Of a stretch of 21,070 nucleotides of DNA, positions 1 through 6,974 are shown piece by piece; within the stretch, counting starts at the first letter, position 1; the number at the start of each line of letters is the position of its first letter. The notes below the pieces were generated by a model. The model made no database searches and had not been told where the DNA came from. It saw only the letters and a list, made by a program, of their open reading frames with translations. Source of the DNA: a virus; IMG/VR virus record IMGVR_UViG_3300010334_000337, positions 1-21,070 of that record; one strand, 5' to 3'. Made by a program: the position numbers and the translations under genes.

Positions 1-74
1 AGATATTTATTATCAGTTGAACCTGCGACCTCGATGTTAAAAGCATCTTGCTCTACCTATTGAGCTATGGGTCC
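1..74 (-). tRNA. tRNA-Lys(UUU)-like gene with aberrant 3' part
   Basis: Read on the minus strand from 74, the sequence forms a 5' acceptor strand GGACCCA, a D arm (GCTC/GAGC), an anticodon arm AGATG-CTTTTAA-CATCG with anticodon TTT, a variable loop and a T arm 5' strand GCAGG with loop TTCAACT. From base 14 down to 1 it reads GATAATAAATATCT, which pairs with neither the T stem nor the acceptor stem (CCTGC then TGGGTCC would be expected). As it stands the gene cannot fold into a complete tRNA. It may be a remnant, an attachment or recombination junction, an intron-interrupted gene, or an assembly artefact at the window edge. The anticodon assignment is firm; functionality is doubtful. Confidence 0.6.
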
Positions 75-81
75 AAATAAA

Positions 82-107
82 ACAGGGGAGCCACTAAGCT
101 CCCCTGT
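82..107 (-). terminator. Rho-independent terminator after the winged-helix gene
   Basis: CAGGGGAG (83-90) pairs perfectly with CTCCCCTG (99-106) around an 8-nt loop. On the minus strand the hairpin is followed by TTTTATTT. It lies 26 bases after the stop of the gene ending at 133 and just before the tRNA-like gene. Confidence 0.85.
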
Positions 108-132
108 ACATCCGAGGTAGAGCCTAGTCCGA

Positions 133-354
133 TTAGACTGCCATTGCAGACTGACGGTGCGTCCCTAGACGGTACTTCATGAGCTTAGAGCCGTCGTAGC
201 CCTTGCGGGCGTTGAGGTAGATTGCATGGCCTTGTTCGCGAAGGTTGTAGATCGTGGATGCTGGGTTAGCGACCTTGTAGCGAGTAGCGATCTGCTTTGC
301 TGTAAGCTCTTGACCGTTGGCGAGTGCTGCGAGTACGCGTTGTGCTTTAGACAT
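133..354 (-). CDS. Small winged-helix/HTH DNA-binding protein (73 aa)
   Basis: The 73-residue product has the pattern of short phage winged-helix proteins: an N-terminal helix (KAQRVLAALANGQ), then LTAKQIATRYKVANPASTIYN as a helix-turn-helix with the recognition helix near residues 29-40, then a GHAIYLNARKG beta hairpin as the wing. It probably binds DNA as a small transcription regulator; the target is unknown. The ATG at 354 follows GGAG with a 7-nt spacer. The gene has its own promoter (399-427) and terminator (82-107), so it is a separate unit downstream of the helicase gene. A GGGAA-TGA-TTCCC hairpin plus T run lies in its leader and may attenuate transcription. The fold is inferred from pattern, not from a search. 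Confidence 0.8.
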   Translation of the reverse strand: MSKAQRVLAALANGQELTAKQIATRYKVANPASTIYNLREQGHAIYLNARKGYDGSKLMKYRLGTHRQSAMAV

Positions 355-376
355 TCATTTTCTCCATGACAAAAAC

Positions 377-389
377 GGGAATCATTCCC
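377..389 (-). terminator. Short hairpin plus T run in the leader (attenuator or gp41 terminator)
   Basis: GGGAA (377-381) and TTCCC (385-389) form a stem with a 3-nt loop. On the minus strand it is followed by GTTTTTG. It lies after the helicase stop (437) and after the promoter at 399-427, so it could end helicase transcripts or attenuate the winged-helix mRNA. The stem is short, so strength is uncertain. Confidence 0.4.
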
Positions 390-398
390 ACAATCTTT

Positions 399-427
399 AT
401 ATTATAACAGTGTTGCATATTTGTCAA
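399..427 (-). promoter_or_regulatory. Sigma70-type promoter for the winged-helix gene
   Basis: On the minus strand TTGACA (427-422) is followed by TATAAT at 406-401 (15-nt spacer) or TAATAT at 404-399 (17 nt). The 17-nt choice matches the other promoters in this window. It lies between the helicase stop at 437 and the gene starting at 354. Confidence 0.75.
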
Positions 428-436
428 CGACTATTT

Positions 437-1825
437 TCACTGGAGCATGTCTTTTATTCGCTTTTTCTTGTCCTCGTCCATCTGCCGGCCTCCGAAGCTG
501 GACTTGTTGAATACTGGGGCGTTCTCGTTCATGATCCCGTCCTGTGCAGAGTCCTCTGCATTGTAGAGTCGCATCTTGGCTCGGTCGATGCCGACGACGA
601 AACGGCGATGGATAGTAGGGTCGTTGTAGCGATTCTTGAGCTGCTTGATCATGAGTTGGTTGAGGTCTTCAAGCTCCTCGGTAGAGATGAGCGCGAACAT
701 CAAGTCAGCGGTGGCAGGTAGGCCAAAAGACTCTGAGGTATCAGTGAGCTCCACGTCAGAGTTTCCGTAGCCGCCTCTAGTAGTTTGAGTAGCAGAAACC
801 ACAGGAACGTTAAACTCAACGGCAAGACCACGTAGCTCCTCAGCGATTGCCTTAATGTACGTGTACGAGTTGACATTAGCTCCAGACTTAATGCGGCTAG
901 AAGAACAGATGTTGAGATAGTCGATATAGATAACATCAGGAACAAAGTTTCGCTTGATACGAAGTTCGTTAAGAAGATGACGGAAGTGAGCGCTGCCAGC
1001 AGAGGCAGTTGGGTATTCCTTAACGATGAGCTTTCCAACAGTCTTCTCCTTGAGTCGGTTTATCTTCTTGTCGTATGCGTCCTTAGGAAGCGTGGCGAGT
1101 TCGTCGACGGTCACGTTGAGCAGGTTGGCGTCGATGCGCTCGGCGATCTTCTCCTCGGCCATCTCCATCGTGATGTAGAGTACGTTCTTGCCGTTCACGA
1201 GGTTATTCGAAGCACAGTGACACATAAAAAGAGATTTCCCAACACCAGTGCCTGCAAGGGCAATGTTGAGAGTCTTTCGAACAAGACCACCCTTAGTGAT
1301 CGTATTAAGGTAGTCAAGGTCAAAGGGAATATGTTCTTCCTTGCGATGATAGAAGTCAAACCGATCATCAGCATTAAGGAAATAATCGTGACCGATGCTG
1401 ACATCAAAGCTGACGCCAAGAGCGTCTGAGAGCAGATTAGGAATAGCTCCCGTAGAGCTCGATCCAGTCTTGTCGTCAAGGATCTTAATCGATGCCATGA
1501 TCGCATTGTAGATAGCCTTCTCTTGACAGAACTTCTCGGTGCTGTCGAGAAGCCACTTGATCTCCGTATTGTCTACCTGCAGGTCCTCGATCATTCGCTT
1601 CGAGTCCTTGAACGTGCCTTCGCTGAGTCCGTCAAGGTTCTGGAGCTCGATCTGCAGTACCTCCTTGGTAGGAGTGTTGTTGTACTTCTTTACGTACTCG
1701 TCGATCAGCTTATAGACTGTCTTGTCAGATAAGTTCTGAAAGTACTCGTCCTTCAAGAACGGGAGGATCTTTCTAGCATACGCCTCGTTGAATACCAGGT
1801 GCGATAGGATTGTCTTCTCGATCAT
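437..1825 (-). CDS. 41: Replicative DNA helicase, T4 gp41/DnaB type
   Basis: At 462 aa it is close to T4 gp41 (about 475 aa). Gp41 is the hexameric 5'-3' helicase that unwinds the fork and works with the gp61 primase. Residues 1-135 form the helical N-terminal domain. The RecA-like domain carries Walker A GTGVGKS near residues 193-199, a Walker B-type VIYIDYLN near residue 300, and the DnaB-like SATQTTRGG segment further on. The ATG at 1825 follows AGAGG and overlaps the stop of the 49-codon ORF (ATGA). It ends the uvsX operon, as gene 41 lies near uvsX and 40 in T4. No primase is visible in the window. Confidence 0.95.
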   Translation of the reverse strand: MIEKTILSHLVFNEAYARKILPFLKDEYFQNLSDKTVYKLIDEYVKKYNNTPTKEVLQIELQNLDGLSEGTFKDSKRMIEDLQVDNTEIKWLLDSTEKFCQEKAIYNAIMASIKILDDKTGSSSTGAIPNLLSDALGVSFDVSIGHDYFLNADDRFDFYHRKEEHIPFDLDYLNTITKGGLVRKTLNIALAGTGVGKSLFMCHCASNNLVNGKNVLYITMEMAEEKIAERIDANLLNVTVDELATLPKDAYDKKINRLKEKTVGKLIVKEYPTASAGSAHFRHLLNELRIKRNFVPDVIYIDYLNICSSSRIKSGANVNSYTYIKAIAEELRGLAVEFNVPVVSATQTTRGGYGNSDVELTDTSESFGLPATADLMFALISTEELEDLNQLMIKQLKNRYNDPTIHRRFVVGIDRAKMRLYNAEDSAQDGIMNENAPVFNKSSFGGRQMDEDKKKRIKDMLQ

Positions 1826-1971
1826 TTCCAGTACCTCTTAATCATAAGTGGACCAATTCTCCAGTAGTAGTATGGATACCCGCTGTTAAAGCGGGCACCA
1901 TTCCATGCGAACAGCGATCCACGCCATCCTATCCATAATATACTGATCTGATTTTTTGTCAACCACTTCAT
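1822..1971 (-). CDS. Hidden 49-aa aromatic-rich basic protein
   Basis: A 49-codon ORF fills the apparent gap between the 63-aa gene and the helicase gene. Its ATG (1971-1969) overlaps the upstream TGA as ATGA, and its TGA (1824-1822) overlaps the helicase ATG as ATGA, so it fits perfectly into a translationally coupled chain. It starts MKWLTKNQISILWIGW and ends PLMIKRYWK. It contains six Trp and five Tyr, including a PYYYWR stretch, and is basic. The N-terminal third could be a short membrane segment. The ribosome-binding site is weak (AGTGGA, about 13 nt away). I do not recognise a family. The double overlap and unusual but protein-like composition make it likely real. A promoter-like sequence (1935-1962) lies inside it. 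Confidence 0.6.
   Translation of the reverse strand: MKWLTKNQISILWIGWRGSLFAWNGARFNSGYPYYYWRIGPLMIKRYWK
1879..1895 (-). other. GC-rich stem-loop upstream of the helicase start
   Basis: CCCGCT (1879-1884) and AGCGGG (1890-1895) pair around GTTAA. There is no following T run on the minus strand, so it is not a terminator. It lies inside the 49-codon ORF, about 55 bases before the helicase ATG, and could shape the leader or coupling. Confidence 0.4.
1935..1962 (-). promoter_or_regulatory. Possible sigma70-type promoter for gene 41
   Basis: TTGACA (1962-1957), a 16-nt spacer and TATTAT (1940-1935) on the minus strand would start transcription about 100 nt before the helicase ATG. The match is good, but the segment also codes for the 49-aa ORF and the spacer is shorter than in the family, so chance is possible. 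Confidence 0.45.
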
Positions 1972-2159
1972 TTGTTGAAAGTGTCCACTAGTGCCTTGCG
2001 TCCGTCGGCGCTGTACTGGTTCTCGAATATCATTATTGCTTTTCTAAGCATGCCGACAGCCAGAAGCAGTACGTCGTTTACGTCGTCACACATCAGTATC
2101 TGAGTCTCGACCGGAAGCATCAGCTTCTGGATCTTTCTCTCTTGCTTTTCTCTGTCCAT
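1968..2159 (-). CDS. Conserved-looking small phage protein (63 aa)
   Basis: The product begins MDREKQERKIQKLMLPVE and has an amphipathic helical middle (DDVNDVLLLAVGMLRKAIMIF), suggesting a small helical, possibly oligomeric protein. No function is recognised. The start at 2159 is chosen because GGAG precedes it by 7 nt. A longer reading from 2177 lacks such a site. The first 74 nt overlap the end of the 127-aa gene in another frame, and the stop overlaps the ATG of the 49-aa ORF. Its place between uvsX and gene 41 corresponds to the position of T4 gene 40 (a small gp41-region membrane protein), but I see no similarity that would justify that name. Confidence 0.75.
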   Translation of the reverse strand: MDREKQERKIQKLMLPVETQILMCDDVNDVLLLAVGMLRKAIMIFENQYSADGRKALVDTFNK

Positions 2160-2469
2160 CTTGAAACTCCACACCATTGCTGATAGCGTTGTGAATATCC
2201 ATGTAGCCTGAGTCCATGCCGACTAGGTATGCGTCCATGTCGAACTCAAATACGTCGTAGAGTACGTAGCGGAATGAACCCTGATCTACAACGTCGCCCT
2301 TGTGAATCCGCTTAGTGATGATATAGAAGGCCTTCAACTTATCATTGTAGGACAGGTCTTTCCACCAATCCTCGCACTCGACGTCGTAGATGTCTCTACC
2401 TTCTTTGTAGATCCTACGTATCTCTTCCATCTCTGGGCTGTTAAGCCAATCTTTGAGAGTATCAGTCAT
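2086..2469 (-). CDS. Conserved hypothetical protein downstream of uvsX (127 aa)
   Basis: The protein begins MTDTLKDWLNSPEMEEIRRI and is acidic and Trp/Tyr-rich (DIYDVECEDWWKDLSYNDKL). The body through about residue 100 looks folded. The tail (QRKAREKDPEADASGRDSD) is charged and low-complexity, exactly where it overlaps the next gene in another frame. It resembles small conserved proteins next to uvsX in marine T4-like phages, from memory only; no function is known. ATG 2469 is preferred over an in-frame GTG at 2478. The start overlaps the end of uvsX by 8 nt, so translation is probably coupled. A replication or recombination accessory role is inferred from position. Confidence 0.8.
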   Translation of the reverse strand: MTDTLKDWLNSPEMEEIRRIYKEGRDIYDVECEDWWKDLSYNDKLKAFYIITKRIHKGDVVDQGSFRYVLYDVFEFDMDAYLVGMDSGYMDIHNAISNGVEFQDGQRKAREKDPEADASGRDSDTDV

Positions 2470-3502
2470 CTTCTTCACTCACTAGGTTGCCGCCGACTAG
2501 GGTGTACTTGCTCTTGATCCAGTCAGCAAAGTCAGTTGTCGAGAGTAGCTCTTTCCAGACGTCTCCGTTGTCTTCTACCTCAGAAGCTTTGAACTTCTGT
2601 CCAGTGACCTCGCCAGTAGCGCGGTCGACGAACTGATAAGACTGAGTGGTAGGCTTTGCGATATAGCCACCCTCAAGGGCCAGATCCAAGAGTCCGGACC
2701 ATTTCTTGATCCCACCCTCATAGGAGACAGTAATAGGTATCTTAGACTTTTCCTTGACATAGCGTGACTTCTCTACGTTGATTACGAAGTTGTAGCCGGT
2801 GATCTCCTTGCCGTCTTTCTCCTGCTGACGACCGAGGATCCAGATCGTGTCAGCAGAGTAGTAGATACCGGTACCGCCGGAGACGATGTCGCGTGGATAG
2901 AGTGCCATCTCCTTGTAGGTATGGTTGACCACGATCAGAGGGATGTCCTTGAGGGACAGGTGCGGAGTAACCATGCGAAAGAGGGACTTGAGTGCCTTAG
3001 CGCGAGACATGTCGGCTACCGACTTACCCTCGAGTGCGTCCTCAGTCTCTTTCTTAGATGCTAGGTTGCCGACTGAGTCGATCACCATCACTACCTTGTC
3101 GTCGCGCTTAATCTCTTGAAGCTGCTGCACGATGTCGAACTTAAGCTTCTCGATGTCGGTGATGGGCGTATGGATGACTCGGTTCATGTCGATGCCGAAC
3201 GACGTGAAGTAGCCCTGAGGCGTACCGAACTCTGAGTCGTAGAATAAAAGGACGCTCTCGGGATACTGCTTCATATATGCGGCTGCCATAAGGAGAGAAA
3301 AGGCAGACTTGAAGTGCTTCGACGGACCGGCCAGTACTGTAAGACCGGGTGTAAGTCCACCGTCGATGCGACCCGAGAGCGCTACGTTCACCATTGGAAC
3401 GCTAGTTGGAATTATGTCTTTGCGGTTGTAGATCTTGCTATCTACGAGAAGAGACGTCTCATCGATCGTAGAGTTCTTGATTAAGCGGTTCAGTAGCGAC
3501 AT
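2462..3502 (-). CDS. uvsX: UvsX RecA-like recombinase
   Basis: UvsX is the T4-family RecA homologue that forms filaments on single-stranded DNA and drives strand exchange and recombination-dependent replication. The Walker A is GPSKHFKS at residues 59-66, nearly the T4 form GPSKSFKS. Walker B is VVMVIDS near residues 137-143. The protein is 346 aa, shorter than T4 UvsX (about 391), and ends in an acidic tail SEEDD, as expected for interaction with single-strand binding protein or mediator. ATG 3502 follows CGGAG with an 8-nt spacer. It is downstream of gene 43 and upstream of gene 41. No uvsY is visible. Confidence 0.95.
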   Translation of the reverse strand: MSLLNRLIKNSTIDETSLLVDSKIYNRKDIIPTSVPMVNVALSGRIDGGLTPGLTVLAGPSKHFKSAFSLLMAAAYMKQYPESVLLFYDSEFGTPQGYFTSFGIDMNRVIHTPITDIEKLKFDIVQQLQEIKRDDKVVMVIDSVGNLASKKETEDALEGKSVADMSRAKALKSLFRMVTPHLSLKDIPLIVVNHTYKEMALYPRDIVSGGTGIYYSADTIWILGRQQEKDGKEITGYNFVINVEKSRYVKEKSKIPITVSYEGGIKKWSGLLDLALEGGYIAKPTTQSYQFVDRATGEVTGQKFKASEVEDNGDVWKELLSTTDFADWIKSKYTLVGGNLVSEEDD

Positions 3503-3518
3503 ATAAAACTCCGATGTG

Positions 3519-3752
3519 TCATTGATTTAGTATATTATTGATCTTTTCTATAAAAATGTCAATCTTTTTTACGCGGTCTGGCCAAACAATATTCGGCTTC
3601 TCAGGATTCTTCTTTAGATTATTAAGAAGAGGCATGATAGCATCGTACATCTTCTGAGCTTTGCTCTCAGCAGAGTCTACTGCTACAGATAAGTCGTCTG
3701 CAAAATCAAAGCCAAAGTCGTGACTATTTTCTATCTCTACTCTATTCTTCAT
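3519..3752 (-). CDS. Conserved small phage protein, NPEKPNIVWPDR motif (77 aa)
   Basis: The start at 3752 is set by GGGAG upstream and by a TAATG overlap with the PP-loop gene stop. A longer in-frame reading has no support. The N-terminus is acidic (HDFGFDFADD), followed by a helical segment and a characteristic LLNNLKKNPEKPNIVWPDRV motif and a Lys/Ile-rich C-terminal helix. This ending recurs in small proteins of many T4-like phages as I recall, with no known function. It sits between the PP-loop protein and uvsX in a coupled operon. Its 3' end contains a promoter-like sequence for uvsX. Confidence 0.8.
   Translation of the reverse strand: MKNRVEIENSHDFGFDFADDLSVAVDSAESKAQKMYDAIMPLLNNLKKNPEKPNIVWPDRVKKIDIFIEKINNILNQ
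3534..3562 (-). promoter_or_regulatory. Possible promoter for uvsX
   Basis: TTGACA (3562-3557) followed by a TTTTTATAGAAAA-type spacer as in other promoters here. The -10 is ambiguous: AATAAT at 17 nt (3539-3534) or TAATAT at 19 nt. It lies within the end of the 77-aa gene, about 30-60 bases before the uvsX ATG. Confidence 0.5.
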
Positions 3753-4408
3753 TATAGTCTCCCAAATCCCCACTTTCTCTCTAGACACCACCAGCAACCA
3801 GTACCGCAGTGTGGTTCAGTATGAGGTACACTTACGTTTTCACAGCTTCTAGTTATTGGAAAAAGATTTTCCATAAGATCGTAGTTTCTATAGAGCTCAG
3901 CTACTCCGCGCTTGTTTATATTTGCTAGTGGAGTAAATGATCTTCCACGAGGACTCACTGTAGGCTTTATAGTACCGTCAGGATCTCTCTCATCATCTCT
4001 TATAAACAAGTTTTCAATATCGACTTCATCTTTAGGGGGATTAAGAGTAATACCTGCAAAGTGACAGTCAACGACGTTTGTTTTATACAGACTCTTCATA
4101 AGTGTATTCTGTGAAATTGAATAGTCTTCAGGAGATACCCACTCATCTGGTATAACATGTTCTGAAAACTTAATCTTTAACTGATCTTCAATGAATGATA
4201 CTATAGCCTTAGCATATATGTCTTGCCATGGCTTTATTGAGTTTATAACAGTAATTGGTACTATATTAATGTCTCTAACTTGCTTCTTATATAATCCAAT
4301 CATGTATGCAAGTACTGCGCTGTCGACGCCGCCAGATAATTTTATTCCGACGTTATTTTCAGCTGGGTTTATTATAACTTCACCTTGAGATGTTTGAGAT
4401 ACTATCAT
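3752..4408 (-). CDS. PP-loop ATPase resembling QueC (7-cyano-7-deazaguanine synthase-like)
   Basis: The 218-aa protein has the PP-loop signature SGGVDS at residues 25-30, which binds ATP pyrophosphate in enzymes that adenylate a substrate. Its C terminus has four Cys (189, 201, 205, 208) in SC...HCGTGCWWCLERKW, close to the QueC zinc site (C...CGxCxxC followed by ER) but with one extra residue. QueC makes preQ0, a precursor of queuosine and of 7-deazaguanine DNA bases in some phages. No queD, queE, folE or base-exchange enzyme is visible here, so the substrate is uncertain; asparagine synthase-like or tRNA-thiolation roles remain possible. ATG 4408 overlaps the gene 43 stop (TAATG) with GGAGG upstream, and its stop overlaps the next ATG. 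Confidence 0.75.
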   Translation of the reverse strand: MIVSQTSQGEVIINPAENNVGIKLSGGVDSAVLAYMIGLYKKQVRDINIVPITVINSIKPWQDIYAKAIVSFIEDQLKIKFSEHVIPDEWVSPEDYSISQNTLMKSLYKTNVVDCHFAGITLNPPKDEVDIENLFIRDDERDPDGTIKPTVSPRGRSFTPLANINKRGVAELYRNYDLMENLFPITRSCENVSVPHTEPHCGTGCWWCLERKWGFGRL

Positions 4409-6933
4409 TAGAAAAAGTCCTCCAGTGAGCTCTGCTTAGATACACTCCAGCCAATGGCATCGAGGATGGATTTAATTGGCTCGACGAACGCCTTGTCGTA
4501 CTGGGTATCGTAATCTATATATCTGTTAAGGCCGAACTCTGGGGGCATGCTGGTAGGGCAGGCAAACACGTTCTCTCGCATCGGGTTGGGCAGCTTCATG
4601 TAGCAGAACTTTATCTTGTCGCCGTCCTTGATCATCTCGTATCTGTTCTCGAGTTTCTTGTCCCTGATCATCTTGTTGTAGAGAAGAGCTGCTCGGATGT
4701 GAATGGGAAGAGACTTGTCACCGAGCTCATACTGGCTTATTCCCTTGCAACCGCGAGGGAAAGCAACTTGGTCGAACGGGAGCTTCATGAACTCTGACTT
4801 AAAGTCGCTGATGAACTCGATAACGGAGTCCTCATCTTTCTCGAGGATCACCTTCAGGCACTTCTTAATGCTCTCGCGACAAGATGCAGGAGTAGAGGAG
4901 CGCACTGCCTCGATGCCGGTGAGCTTGATCTTCGGCTCAGTGTAGGCTACACCCTCGTTATTCCAAACGCTGAGAACGCATCGCTTCTTGGCCATCCAGA
5001 TCCCCTTATCGGCGATGGCCTCGCGCTTCATCTTCATCTTCTGTGAGAAGGCATTAACATATTCGCCAAGCTGTTCGTAACAGCTATCAATAAATGGTTC
5101 AACGCGATGCTCACAGAAGTGATCGATGAGCTTGACGATCTCTTGAGTTTCTCTATTCTCAAGACCGCACTGACTGACCAGCGGGTCAAGCGTAATGTAC
5201 ATAGAATCCGTATCGCAAGCAATGACATAGTCTTTCTTCTCCGTCTTGAATAGCTTATTTAAGTAGACGTTCATGTCACGCTCGATCCACTTAATCGAGA
5301 GTTGTCCGGAGAGAGTGATCGACTCAGCTATCTGGTCATCGTACCAGCGAAAGTACTTATTGGATAGAGCACCGTAAGCTGAGTTCAACTGGATCTTCTT
5401 GGCGAGCTGCATATTGTGGTTCTGCGCGATGGCCTTCTCAGTCTCATACGACGGGCTTATCTCGTGCTGCTGCTTTGCCTCGAGCATCTTCTTCTTGTAG
5501 ACGACTCGGTCGTTGTACATCTTCTCCATGAGCTTTGGAAGAAAGCCATGAGTATCTTTTTGAAAGAGAACACCGGATCCAGTGCACGTTAAGTTCTCTG
5601 ACAAGAGAGACTCTCTTCTTGAGTCGAGATATCCAGACATGATCTTCTCGACTGACTCATCTGGACCGAGATCGAAGCTGCCGTAGTAGGTCTCAGGCGA
5701 GATGTTGTACTGCATGATAAGGTGCGGGTACAGTGAGTTTAAGTCGAATGACACTACCCACTTGTGCATGCCGATTATCGGGTCCTTGACCCAGCCACCG
5801 AGAATGCTCTTGCTCTTCTTAAGAGACTTCTTCTGTGGTATGACTATGCGCTGGTCTAGAAGATAGTTGTGTATGATGACGTCCCAGATCCTCACCGAAG
5901 TCATGGCATCTGGGTAGAGAACCTTGGCGTCGTAGGCGATGGCGTATACCTGCTCAATGAGCTTGAGCTTATCATCGAGTTTCTTAACGAGCTCAACGTC
6001 CCTGATGTTGTACTCTATGAACTTCTGGTAGTCCTGGCGGTACAGGTCCAAGAGAGACCCGTACTCGGAGTAGTCGATCTTCTTTACGCCGAGCTCAACT
6101 TGAGAGATGTAGTCGAGCCGGTACGACTCTTGGTTAGAGAAAGAGAACTTCTTGTAGAGCTCCAAGTAATCGAGAGATGAGATGCCGTAGATATCGTAGA
6201 CCTTATCAACTCTATCATCGATGCCCTTGCCACCGCGAGCAACTGACTTGCCGCGTATGATCTCGCGCTCCTCGACCATGCTCCATGGCGAGAGCTTCTT
6301 GACCATCTCATCACCGAGAAGAGACCTGATGCGGTTCACTAAGTAGGGGATGTCGAAGTGCTCGATGTTCCAACCCGTCACGATATCTGGGTTGATAGCT
6401 CGCCAAGCGTCGAGGAACTTCAGGAGTAGCTTGAGTTCGTTCTCGCACTTGATGTACTTGATATTCTCATCACTTGAGACGAAGTCGCCGCACCCGAGCA
6501 CGACGTATAAGTCACCCGCTTGCATCGTGATGGCAGTGATCTTCTTGTCAGCGAGGTGGGGGTCCGGGAACCCCTCATCAGCTGCGACCTCGATATCGAT
6601 GTTGACGGTCGTGATCGTTCTCGGATCGTAGTCGATGGCTCCGGGATACTCATCGTTCAAGAAAGTATAGAGGTAGTTCGTCATGCCGTACACGTCGAAG
6701 CCGCTGACGTTCTCGTATCTCTTAACGAAGTCCCTAGCTTCCGCGTGGCTGCTGAAGTCCACCCTCTCAACCGGAGCGCCCTTGAGAGTCCGGTAGACTG
6801 TGTTGTCGCTCTTTGAGTTCACGAAGAGGTAGGGCTTGCATGGGAGCTTGCGCTGTACGCGCTTTCCGTTCTCATAGCCGCGGAGGTGGATCTCATTTCG
6901 ATATAGGAATGCAGAAGTATAAAATTTGCTCAT
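4408..6933 (-). CDS. 43: DNA polymerase, family B, T4 gp43 type
   Basis: This is the phage replicative polymerase with 3'-5' proofreading (841 aa; T4 gp43 is 898). Exonuclease motifs are DIE at 113-115, NIEHFD at 189-194 and YNIRD at 308-312. Polymerase motifs are DLNSLYP (motif A, 397-403), KKIQLNSAYG (motif B, 512-521) and DTDS (motif C, 574-577), so all catalytic aspartates are present. The C terminus SSLEDFF looks like the clamp-binding peptide used to attach to gp45. The gene has an upstream terminator/promoter pair. The start has only a distant GGAG (11 nt), and a short overlapping reading frame starts 7 nt earlier, which may indicate control of initiation. In T4, gp43 represses its own translation. 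Confidence 0.97.
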   Translation of the reverse strand: MSKFYTSAFLYRNEIHLRGYENGKRVQRKLPCKPYLFVNSKSDNTVYRTLKGAPVERVDFSSHAEARDFVKRYENVSGFDVYGMTNYLYTFLNDEYPGAIDYDPRTITTVNIDIEVAADEGFPDPHLADKKITAITMQAGDLYVVLGCGDFVSSDENIKYIKCENELKLLLKFLDAWRAINPDIVTGWNIEHFDIPYLVNRIRSLLGDEMVKKLSPWSMVEEREIIRGKSVARGGKGIDDRVDKVYDIYGISSLDYLELYKKFSFSNQESYRLDYISQVELGVKKIDYSEYGSLLDLYRQDYQKFIEYNIRDVELVKKLDDKLKLIEQVYAIAYDAKVLYPDAMTSVRIWDVIIHNYLLDQRIVIPQKKSLKKSKSILGGWVKDPIIGMHKWVVSFDLNSLYPHLIMQYNISPETYYGSFDLGPDESVEKIMSGYLDSRRESLLSENLTCTGSGVLFQKDTHGFLPKLMEKMYNDRVVYKKKMLEAKQQHEISPSYETEKAIAQNHNMQLAKKIQLNSAYGALSNKYFRWYDDQIAESITLSGQLSIKWIERDMNVYLNKLFKTEKKDYVIACDTDSMYITLDPLVSQCGLENRETQEIVKLIDHFCEHRVEPFIDSCYEQLGEYVNAFSQKMKMKREAIADKGIWMAKKRCVLSVWNNEGVAYTEPKIKLTGIEAVRSSTPASCRESIKKCLKVILEKDEDSVIEFISDFKSEFMKLPFDQVAFPRGCKGISQYELGDKSLPIHIRAALLYNKMIRDKKLENRYEMIKDGDKIKFCYMKLPNPMRENVFACPTSMPPEFGLNRYIDYDTQYDKAFVEPIKSILDAIGWSVSKQSSLEDFF

Positions 6934-6938
6934 AGTTC

Positions 6939-6967
6939 ATAGTACTCCACATTCACAAAAATGTCAA
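6939..6967 (-). promoter_or_regulatory. Promoter for gene 43
   Basis: TTGACA (6967-6962), a 17-nt spacer and TACTAT (6944-6939) on the minus strand. Predicted initiation would fall at about 6932, essentially on the gene 43 ATG at 6933, so this promoter would give a nearly leaderless mRNA. Confidence 0.65.
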
Positions 6968-6974
6968 CATAAAA

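Noticed and set aside
317-721. 134-codon plus-strand frame opposite the winged-helix gene and helicase 3' end.
   Set aside because: It crosses the intergenic promoter and terminator hairpin and the end of gene 41, and looks like low-complexity shadow sequence.
1970-2469. Assignment of the small gene between uvsX and gene 41 as T4 gene 40.
   Set aside because: Position alone suggests it; no sequence similarity to gp40 can be seen, so no symbol was given.
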